A stretch of DNA of 64,000 bases, taken from Pseudevernia furfuracea. Taxonomy: Eukaryota > Ascomycota > Lecanoromycetes > Lecanorales > Parmeliaceae. A program made the position numbers and the translations under genes. Positions within the stretch are counted from its first letter, which is position 1. Each line of letters begins with the position of its first letter. Below the pieces are notes generated by a model, which was not told the origin of the DNA, searched no databases, and worked only from the letters and a program-made list of their open reading frames with translations. The DNA lies in NCBI GenBank assembly GCA_022315425.1, contig JAIUPT010000036.1, positions 496,001-560,000 on the forward strand. The letters run 5' to 3'. This document shows, piece after piece, positions 56,130 through 64,000 of the stretch.

Positions 56130-57340
56130 TCATGGATCAGGGTCGAATGAGTATATCATGCACCCAGCAGTGATACTCCCTCCCATACCGTCATTGTTGT
56201 TACCTAGAAATTCTTCAGTTCTCAAGTTCGCAAGGAGTAGGGTCAACATTACTTACAATTCCTCCAGGTATCATAAAGAATCCCAGTGCAGTTGAAATCC
56301 GGCGTCAAAGGTAGTGGGAACATGACAGTAGCGTCTTTGACGAAGCAATTTGGTACTAGGGTGATCGTCATATTGTATCCCGCTACGTTTTGTTCTGAAC
56401 CATGGTACGAACTGGGCTGAGAATCTCCATTTAATTGATTTGGGCCCGGACCCTGCATCGTGTCCAATAGCATTTGCCCATTCTTTGTGCAAAAGCCGGT
56501 GGTTTTACTTTCAACGTCAGCAGCATCGTGAAAATTTCCGGTTGGTGTCGGTCTGCATGTGGAAGAAGTGGGCGAAGGATTGGGTGTACTGGAAACCGTT
56601 GTACTTGGCGGCGCGGGAGATGACGGAGGTGGGGGGGGAGTTGTTGAAGTTACAGGAGGCGTCGATGAGGGCGAACTGCTTGTGGAAGTGGTAGATGGAG
56701 CTGCCGTCGATGAGGGCGAACTGCTTGTGGAAGTGGTAGATCGAGCTGCCGAGGACGGACTGCTCGTGGTGGTAGTAGAGGAAAGCTTCGATGAGGGCGA
56801 ACTGCTTGTGGAAGTGGTAGATCGAGCTGCCGAGGACGGACTGCTCGTGGTAGTAGTAGAGGAAAGCGTCGAGGAAGAACTACTCGTGGCTGTTGTAGAA
56901 GGCACCGAGGATGGAACACTTGTGGAGGTTGGAGACACCGTCGTGGACGGACCGCTTGCGGATGTTGCAAGACGAGCCGTGGAAGAGCCGCTTGGCAAAG
57001 AACCTGAACTCACTGGCCGGCTAGCAGAAGTGACCAAAGTTGTCAAAGGCGCAGCTGTCGCTGGAGATGACGCTGGATTAGACGCGAGCGTACCAGTAGC
57101 AGGCCCGTTATTGCCGGGAATGGTGACGACTTGACCTGCGTACAGATCGGTGGCGCCCACACCTGGGTTTGCGGCTTCGAGGGATTCCACGGATATCCCA
57201 GCGCTATGGGCAATGGCCAAAAAGGTATCGCCGTTTTGAACGTTGGTGGTGTTTGTTGCGAAGGAGTCTCGAGCAATGAAAGAGACTATGAACAGCATAC
57301 GTGCTGCCAGAGCAGTTCTGACAATTGAGGGACTGCGCAT
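56130..57340 (-). CDS. Secreted LysM-domain protein with long Ser/Thr linker
   Basis: Two exons, 57340-56257 and 56203-56130, joined across a 53-nt intron (gtaagt..tttctag), giving 385 aa. Without the splice the frame would end at 'NCK' and lose the last 24 residues ('CNNNDGMGGSITAGCMIYSF' and on). Signal peptide region 'ARMLFIVSFIARDSFA'. One LysM at residues about 33-75 ('NVQNGDTFLAIAHSAGISVESLEAANPGVGATDLYAGQVVTIPG'-type layout, start 'NVQNGDTFL'). A repetitive Ser/Thr/Pro linker of about 160 residues follows, then a Cys-containing C-terminal domain ('NFHDAADVESKTTGFC'). LysM binds chitin-type glycans; secreted fungal forms can shield hyphae or sequester chitin fragments. Whether this one does is not shown. 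Confidence 0.85.
56640..56900 (-). repeat. Tandem coding repeats in LysM linker
   Basis: Repeated units encoding STTSTSSSPSS and STTTTSSPSSAAR alternate several times. At DNA level an about 108-bp block is duplicated almost exactly (gatcgagctgccgaggacggactgctcgtgg at about 56731 and again at about 56820). Copy number probably varies. Confidence 0.75.
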
Positions 57341-58737
57341 GTTGACGTAAAGGGACGATCAGAAAGGGTAGTGAAAACGGACCGGCCGCTATGATGGTGC
57401 ACGCTGAGAATCGAGCGAGGGGATGACGAGAGAATGCGGTGTTTTGATGGGTTACTTTTTCTACACTATTACAGGAGGGACATACTATTTATGCACAGAG
57501 TGACCAAATCGGTCGTGCTTCTTGTGCTTGGTCTTTGCTTGTTGTCTCAAATGGTCTCTTTCCATTCAAAACTAGATAAGAAAGGAATAGCATTGATAAA
57601 GGGACATAAAAATATCGTCTACCTTTGACTGTTCATCCTTGCTCTTTATTTTTAATTTACGTTCTCCCTTTATCGTCAAATAAGGGACTTTATCATGCCA
57701 GATGAAAACACAAGGGGAAGAACACGACCAACAATGGAACTGGCCAGCACTTGTTGTACCAATAAAGGAAGTACAAGGGAAAATTGCAACAATTTTAGGA
57801 AATTCTGCATTCGGTGCACTGCCGCAGCTGCGATGAGCTTACCGGTGTTTTGAGAGGTTCCATGTTTTTATTTATGAACTGAGGCTCTTATGTAGCAACA
57901 TATCTGGGATTAGCAGACAGTATGTTATCCTTTTTGCGAAGCGGTCTGTATGCTTGAAGCTAAGGAATTCTTACCATGTAGACTTAGTTGGCTACAGGCC
58001 CAATATCGGCACAAGATTCAATAATAGGGTTAGAGTCATCCCAATGCACCACAGCGACTTTAGAGAATTACATGGAATCAGAAATTACAGATATCAGTAG
58101 GTATAAAAGCAAGCTGTAAAATGAAAGGGCTTTCTCTACTTTTTTCGCTTCGAGTCAAGATGAGCCAAGCAACCTTTCGCGAGATCTAGCTTTTGGCATA
58201 CCACGGATGATTGGCGTAAATCGACGAGGTAAATCTGAATGTAGGACTGTCCATACGCATAGGAATATTGTGGCGATGCATGACGATAAGTTTTCAAACG
58301 TATCTTTTCGGTGCGGTTCGTCGACACAGGAGAAAACGCTGGTGGAGTTCCTAATTACATGGTGTAACATGGTCGCTTGGCGCAATCTAGTAGCAAAAGG
58401 TGAACGTAAAAGGTGCTGGATAATGCGTATTGTCGAAGAAGTGAAACCCTTGTATAATACGTGGACATAGTCTTGCTTGTGACTCCATACCATGATCTGT
58501 TCCCGCGGAATTGATCATCTTCTGTCGCTGAACTGCAATAGTTGGCACCGACAGATGGTCTTCATTTGGGATTGGATATTTGACCTTTGTTCGTAATACT
58601 CAGCTAGAGATATCGAAGTTCAGTGAGCGAATCGGTCATCTTGTTGATTATCCATGCAGAGGCTGAAAGAGAGAGAATTGAGAGTACAGCTTTGGCTCCC
58701 GCCATATATTGGCAGTGCATCAGCTAGAGGTCGGGTA

Positions 58738-58929
58738 CGGTGTGCCATAATGACATTACTACTATTTCTATTATATGCAGTTTTGTTATTGTAGAGCTGG
58801 CTATCATGGTATCATGTAGTATAGGGCCATTCGAATATATGATAGTTATTTGGCAGGCTAGATTTGATAGCGAAAAAAACAATAATAAAAAAAAAAAAAA
58901 AAAAAAACATTTGTCATTATGGCACACCG
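58738..58929. mobile_element. MITE with 18-bp terminal inverted repeats and TA duplication
   Basis: Termini CGGTGTGCCATAATGACA (58738-58755) and its exact reverse complement (58912-58929), each bounded by TA (58736-58737 and 58930-58931) as expected for Tc1/mariner transposition. The 192-bp interior is AT-rich, non-coding and has a run of about 21 A near the right end. No matching transposase is in the window. Confidence 0.85.
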
Positions 58930-59788
58930 TATCGGGTAACTCAGAGCAGAGACCTACGTCCTCCGTACTGCCATTAAGCCATACCTTACTGGTATGCTGC
59001 CTCTCCCTACAAAGCTCAGGGACAGGTGCGACACCCTTTCAAATCAATCATACTAGCCAACTACTACAGATGGAGGCATCTGGCCTCATCTAAAATTTAT
59101 GGGCTCGACACTCTGCCTCCGCGTCTCTCAGCGACCGCACGCCTCACCGCGCGGTATGAGGCGGACCTATATTTAGCCATGTATGCTCCATTAGCAGACA
59201 ATGGTCAGATAATGTCACTGGCTTGGGATAGACGGACAGGGTAGCACAGCATGGCCTCCACAGTCTCGTCCTCCTGGTTGTCAAGGTAGACCGAAGAATT
59301 GACAGTCATACCGCCGCAAGTGATTGAGAGACAATTGTCGTGCCAATAGGAGGGCAATACTTTCAGATATGGGGAGCGAATGCGTTTGGGCCTATGGCTA
59401 GCCAGCCGATCCGATATACCTCCCCGTCCATACCAGCTGTACGAGCTCGCGAAGCATTTTTTAACAACGTCAAGGAAAGGACTCGGAAGCAAAACATTCT
59501 ACAAACTTGATTCCAATACTTCACTCAGCTGAGATCTTTGACTCTCGCTTCACGATGGCGATGGACTCTCAAGACAACGGTGAGGAGGCTTCAGAAGAAC
59601 CATGGCATCGCTATCTATAAGGAGAACCGACGTCATGAGGCCATGGAACGATGATTGTGTTGATAACATTCACTGGCTACAGAGGTCTTCCCCACCACTA
59701 GATTCATACCCTGGTCGTATGGCCTTGAAGCTATTTGGAGAGCCGTGCCGCCTAGGTATTAGAACAACTAGGGATCGTCGCCAAAAAT

Positions 59789-59916
59789 AGGTCACCCTAT
59801 GGCTGTTGATTGCGCGAGATATGGCAAAGAGTGCCAGGGGTCATCTTAAACCAGGTGGTCCTGCGGCTGTTGTGTATGCAAGATATGGCAAGTATTGCAG
59901 GGCATCATTCCAAACC
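59789..59916. repeat. Diverged 64-bp tandem duplication
   Basis: Copy 1 59789-59852 and copy 2 59853-59916 begin aggt..cct..ggctgttg, share agatatggcaa, and end at ..aaacc. They align without gaps at roughly 70% identity by eye. Confidence 0.65.
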
Positions 59917-60222
59917 CGACGACCAGCCCACTAGAGGGGGTTTTGACTTGACCGCGAAGCCTCTTATCAAGGGTCTAGGCTAGAACCTTGCATCGTGGTC
60001 CCATGAGTTGCCCTTACTTAGGACAACCCACTCGCGATCCTGGTGCCGATCAAATGATCTCTACGCGCAATGCGGGTGCCGTGGAAATTGTCCGAAGCGA
60101 CGAAGCCCTCGTGGGGAATACAGCGCATGAGGGCTCCTTGAACCGCTTCGTTTCACAGCTATCGCCCAACATAAATACCGCTCCCGTCTCTGGATGTAGT
60201 ACCTCAATAGGACGCCGCTGTC

Positions 60223-60989
60223 ATGATGCTCGCGAACTTTGTCTCATTCGCTGCTGTATTCATTCCCCTTGTCTTTGGCGCGAGCATACGCACTTCACAG
60301 ACTGGCCATTCTTGCCCAGTAACAATTGGAGGATTACAAGGTAATCCACACTTTGAATGTACTCCATCCATTGACTGGGTTGGCGATGGTTTCAACACCG
60401 AGAATTGCCGCGCCGCAATACAACGTCTCTACAATGTCGAGGTCACAAAGCATGGCAGTACCGAATTCGAGTTTTTGTTGCCTGGGGCAATTCCTTACAC
60501 ATCCAATCCTGTGATGAAAACACCGAGAAGGTACAGTGTTGGTCAGTCATGATTTGATCCTGACCGAACATGCGCTGGCGCTAACGAAGAGCTCGTCAGG
60601 GAAATGCACCCTCGCTATCGTCATGTTGGAATTCTTCCCTTATGGCTCACTGCCTGGCCAAGATCCTTTCAGTCACCACGTCTATGCAGATACGGACGTT
60701 GCATCCTTTCAAGACCTCTGGTTGGCTGCCGATTTCATTGAAATATGTTGCCTCCAGTCTCAGCATATCCCTGGCTGGTCGCTCGTTGGTGAGGCATTTT
60801 GTCATCTTCTCTGGTACTTAAATTGGCTGATCATCGAAAGGGGAGCATGGATCCTTAGGTGTGTTCGTATGGAATACCAATTCATATCAGGACCGAGAGG
60901 TTCCACAGGGAGCTCCCACGCTTTCACAGCCGTCAAATCTCACAAGATTGCTTGACTCTGTAAACGAGTCTGCATTCCATATGATCTGA
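60223..60989 (+). CDS. Small secreted Cys-containing protein, unknown
   Basis: Three exons, 60223-60541, 60600-60788, 60841-60989 (introns 58 and 52 nt, gtcagt..gtcag and gtgagg..cgaaag), giving 218 aa. Signal peptide 'MMLANFVSFAAVFIPLVFGA'. The mature protein starts 'SIRTSQTGHSCPVTIGG' with Cys at 'HSCPV', 'FECTP', 'ENCRAA', 'GKCTLA' and 'EICCLQ'. The ending 'LDSVNESAFHMI' depends on the third exon; reading into intron 2 gives a longer Trp/Leu-rich end that looks less protein-like. No family recognised. The second of the two adjacent start ATGs (60226) is equally possible. Confidence 0.6.
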
Positions 60990-62413
60990 GATGATTGAAT
61001 CCGTTGAAATTCCGAAGCAATGCGAGCTGTGGAAGAGATACATGGGCATTCATGGGTCGACCCAGTTGTCTGGCCCAATTGTAATCACAGCTATCACAAC
61101 AGTATTTACGAGTCAACTTCCCTCGTAGAGCTCCCGTCTTTATTTCCCACTTATCAGTGTTCTGCATCAACAGCCCAGCTGACCTTTTGCCGGAACTTAA
61201 AAAGGTTGTTCTCAAAGATTAACATATGCTTCAAGTTTCCGGATAATATGCACACGATCAGCATGAACGAGAACATGTTGAGCAGATGCCACAAGTGGAT
61301 GAATCAATGAAGAAGACGCACAATGTACTGTCTGTGTATATAGATCTGGAGGATTGGGAATGAGTGGGATGAATATGCGCGGGTCTACCGGGAGGGATGT
61401 AATCATGCTGACGATGCTGGTAAGACGAAGAAACCACATGGGTTCATGCGCCACAGGCAAAATTCGGCTGGGCGTTCTCGATCGCAGGTAACGTGTTGCC
61501 ACCAATTTAGAGAGTCATCCCTTGCGGGACGGAGGTGTGCAGGCGATCTTCATAATGTTGATTTTCCCCGGGATACGGGAACGGTCCCGATTGGAGAGAA
61601 CGGAGATAAAAGGAGGAGCGAATGAGTTTATTGCGAAGGGTAGCTAAGCCTTCGTCGCGGATGACTTGGAAACGCATATTGAACATGACCATGAGACGCT
61701 AGTGGGGCTAGTAACTCGGAAAGCGGCCATCAGACTGCAGCACTATCCGAAACGACTCAAGAAGGGGCAAGCGCTCTGGACGAAGATCTGTTTCCTTGAT
61801 AGACTTGGGCAAGTGAATTGCGGCGGCAATGTTCGTATCAGTAACCAATTAGCAAGATCCTCTAGACCGAGGCAGGCGGCATCAACTATGCAACATACAT
61901 TGAGGAGGTGTAAGACCGTGCTACGGATCTCAGGCCAACCCTGCTTATGTTGTTTTGGATGCGCGAGGTGGTATGAAAGGCATATCATCTTTTCCCACGT
62001 CGTGGAATCGCGCATCAAACCACCAAGGTTGTGCAAACTTTAGATACGAACATTCAACAATAAGGAGATTCGGGGAGACAGCGTCGTTTTCCGACTGTGT
62101 GCCTGTGGAGGATTTGTGGGGAATCGGGAAGGGGCTATGCCATAGCCTGCGTAGATTTTGTCTCCTGTGTGTTTCGGTAGCGAAAGCCGAATCGCCAGGC
62201 TGATCTGAGTCGGCGCTAAGAGGGAGTCACCAAATGACACCTTGATGCTGGCCTCTTTCCTCGTATCTTGCGATCTCCAGTGCAAACGCAAGCCCGCGCC
62301 CCTCATTTTTCCAACATGGTAGATGGAATCCATTTACTTCCAGCCATTCCAGAATTCGCGTTCTACCAAAACAACAATCAGATGCCCGAATCGTACCTTT
62401 GCTCTAAGACATT
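60990..62413. other. Intergenic
   Basis: No gene supported on either strand. Confidence 0.4.
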
Positions 62414-63157
62414 ATGCCTAACGCGGACATGCCTGACAAGAAATTGCCTGTCGCAAAATTCATCGTGAGGCATCCTGGAGGCAACGAAGCGCGCATTCGC
62501 CCATGCGTCCATTTCATCACCTTCGGTCGCGACTACGGAAAAACCGAAGTCTTTTTCCCCACTGTCCTGACCCTAGACTTGTGCGAATATCAGCCGCCTC
62601 CACAGCACCTCTGTGAAGAGTTTACTGGGCTGGACGACGAGATTCTCGACAGCTTCTTTTCAATCCCTGCGAACGAGTCTAAGTTTCACAAGGCCTTAGC
62701 AGAGCTTAGAGAAACGATAAAGCTTAGGCCGCAGAGAGGTTGTGTCGCGTACGTGATTAATTGTACCGCAGGCATGCATAGGAGTGTGTCGATGGCGAGA
62801 AGGCTGGCAAGGGAAGTGAGCAAAGTGGATGGCTTCAAAACTGAGTGTCTACACCTAGACCTCGCAAAAGGCATGAATGCACAGGCTAAGAAAGCGGCAA
62901 AGGAGGGCGGCACGGAGGTGTCAGAAAACACACCGGCGCGAGGGCGTAGCCGATCAAGGCACAAGACTCATGCAACGACAGGAGCACAAGTGAGCCAAGA
63001 GAAGCCGAGAGAATCGGTGGATGCGGTTTTACCCGCAATAGAAGGACCTCCGCGCAGGAAAGCGATATCATGGGGGACAACGTTACCTATAGGAGAATTG
63101 CACCCTCAACAAGGCGAGATCGCTGGCAGATCAGCTGGTCCATGGGAGAAGGTTTAG
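62414..63157 (+). CDS. RapZ C-terminal-domain-like fungal protein
   Basis: Intronless, 247 aa. Residues about 30-150 match the layout of the RapZ C-terminal domain: 'ITFGRDYGKTEVFFPTVLTLDL', 'FTGLDDEILDSFFSIPAN', then 'VAYVINCTAGMHRSVSMARRLA' (Cys117, His122, Arg123), where bacterial RapZ has 'GCTGGxHRSV'. In bacteria that domain senses glucosamine-6-phosphate; the fungal proteins lack the N-terminal kinase-like half and their function is unknown. The same 'C-T-A-G-M-H-R-S' run also fits the C-x5-R-S/T loop of tyrosine phosphatases, so a phosphatase-like activity cannot be excluded. The C-terminal 100 residues are basic, Arg/Ser-rich and probably disordered. No signal peptide. Confidence 0.7.
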   Translation: MPNADMPDKKLPVAKFIVRHPGGNEARIRPCVHFITFGRDYGKTEVFFPTVLTLDLCEYQPPPQHLCEEFTGLDDEILDSFFSIPANESKFHKALAELRETIKLRPQRGCVAYVINCTAGMHRSVSMARRLAREVSKVDGFKTECLHLDLAKGMNAQAKKAAKEGGTEVSENTPARGRSRSRHKTHATTGAQVSQEKPRESVDAVLPAIEGPPRRKAISWGTTLPIGELHPQQGEIAGRSAGPWEKV

Positions 63158-63849
63158 AGCCGAAGGAGGAGGCTTTCCTCATAAGCAGATGTGACCCGGT
63201 CAGGTTGTCTGGCACTTTGCTTTGGCTACCGAAGTCTCTTGAGCTCCGTGGTCACGTTGTCTTGACTCCATTGATGGCGGATATTGCTAGAAGCCTAGTA
63301 AGACAATATAGCAAGAGTCAAGCATAGAGGGAGAGGGAGGCTAAGCGGGCATCAGGGCGAAATTGGGAGGAAGTAGTATCTAAGTGATCTTTGTGACCAA
63401 AGCTCCTGGAATAGTCATTTTATGTGAGGGGAAATTGTTATGCATACATTCAACATTATTATTTTTACTATATTTTGATAGGAACAGTCAACCTTTTCTG
63501 GTTAACAACCGTAACGGTAGCAACGAATGGTAAGGAGGGAGCTCTTACATGCGACTTTTCCATGGCACCTTCGAAAAAATTGAGTTTGCTTCTATGCATG
63601 ACTTTTGCTACATTCTCTTAACGTCCCCAATAGGCTTTGCCAATATCAGACATTTCGAGACCCATGCTTCTGATTGATATCCAGATAAGCTCTCAACTTC
63701 TATTAGAATCAATCCAGACTACTCGCGAAAGAATGGTCAATAGTTGAAAATGTGATATGACTCACTCCCCTTGGCAGGCCCGGGAATGTAACGCTACTCT
63801 CTTCTTTTACAAGACCCTCCTCACTTCCGCCCTTGACACTTATGGAGTC
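63158..63849. other. Intergenic between convergent genes
   Basis: 3' flanks only; no gene seen. Confidence 0.4.
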
Positions 63850-64000
63850 CTAGTCTTCAATCTCCACGTCGTCCTCGTCCTCATCCTCGTCCTCACTCTT
63901 GTCTTCAAGGCTGCTCTCACTCGTCACGCTAGATCCCGACAGGCTCCAGCATCCTACATTATCAGCGCAAGATTTGTTTGTACTAGAGTTTAGCTCTGAG
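63850..64000 (-). CDS. Partial CDS: acidic C-terminal tail, gene enters from right edge
   Basis: An open minus-strand frame from the window edge to a TAG at 63850-63852. It encodes a Ser-rich then strongly acidic end ('SSVTSESSLEDKSEDEDEDE', finishing 'DDVEIED'). Such tails are common in nuclear and chromatin proteins, but nothing else of this gene is visible, so the function is not assigned. The Val/Leu-rich frame on the plus strand here is its antisense shadow. Confidence 0.5.
   Translation of the reverse strand, partial: SELNSSTNKSCADNVGCWSLSGSSVTSESSLEDKSEDEDEDEDDVEIED

Larger units (their letters stand above)
57341..60222. other. Gene-poor stretch with MITE and tandem duplication
   Basis: Holds a 192-bp MITE (58738-58929) and a 64-bp tandem duplication (59789-59916). 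No gene is supported; open frames here lack recognisable features. Confidence 0.45.

Noticed and set aside
56249..56260. Stop after 'NCK' as the end of the LysM protein
   Set aside because: It falls in a gtaagt donor; splicing to 56203 adds a Cys-containing ending and is the better model.
63757..63993. Val/Leu-rich plus-strand frame resembling a membrane protein
   Set aside because: Antisense of a GAG/GAC-rich acidic tail on the minus strand.
1..64000. CRISPR arrays, bacterial operons, phage genes
   Set aside because: No regularly spaced repeats with spacers and no prokaryotic gene organisation; the window is fungal.

Overview
The window looks like an accessory, transposon-bordered stretch of a filamentous ascomycete (Pezizomycotina) genome. 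The evidence is eukaryotic gene structure (introns of about 45-110 nt with GT..AG borders and CTNAC-type branch sites), wide spacing between genes, fungal-only families (scytalone dehydratase, GPI-anchored repeat proteins, LysM proteins, a DUF7708-type protein), and RIP-like decay of repeats (AT-rich islands, CAG/CAA-to-stop and TGG-to-stop changes). No rRNA, convincing tRNA, CRISPR or prokaryotic operon was seen.

Layout. 1-4.3 kb: the 5' half of a decayed Ty1/Copia element on the minus strand, running off the left edge; its LTR lies inside an older Tc1/mariner transposase. 4.9-7.1 kb: a six-exon DUF7708/degenerate P-loop gene. 7.1-10.2 kb: AT-rich islands containing a well-bounded solo LTR. 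10.2-10.7 kb: a phosphatase-like gene cut by one TAG. 11.5-13.0 kb: a rhodopsin-type membrane protein. 14.7-16.0 kb: a two-domain unknown protein. 16.9-19.3 kb: a secreted amidase. 20.3-21.3 kb: small unknown genes. 23.8-24.7 kb: an amidohydrolase/decarboxylase. 25.4-25.9 kb: a truncated alpha/beta-hydrolase relic. 27.3-28.2 kb: scytalone dehydratase. 29.4-30.0 kb: a secreted SnoaL-like protein. 30.3-31.3 kb: a tubby/scramblase-like gene with a one-base frameshift. 32.0-32.6 kb: a cysteine-containing secreted protein. 34.8-38.3 kb: a large GPI-anchored repeat protein. 40.8-41.5 kb: a secreted PEBP-like protein. 42.4-43.5 kb: an SDR gene with two nonsense codons. 44.3-45.4 kb: a secreted CAP-like protein. 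50.2-52.1 kb: an MFS sugar transporter. 53.4-54.9 kb: a GST-like protein. 56.1-57.3 kb: a LysM protein. 58.7-58.9 kb: a MITE. 60.2-61.0 kb: a small secreted protein. 62.4-63.2 kb: a RapZ-C-like protein. The right edge holds the acidic C-terminal tail of a minus-strand gene.

How the genes fit together. There is no backbone synthase, so I do not see a complete secondary-metabolite cluster, although scytalone dehydratase is a DHN-melanin enzyme. The common theme is the cell surface and outside: at least eight products carry signal peptides, and one also has a GPI-type C-terminus. Several others are broken by one or two recent-looking lesions. Exon joins given below were worked out by hand from splice signals; for each multi-exon gene the exon lengths sum to a multiple of three.
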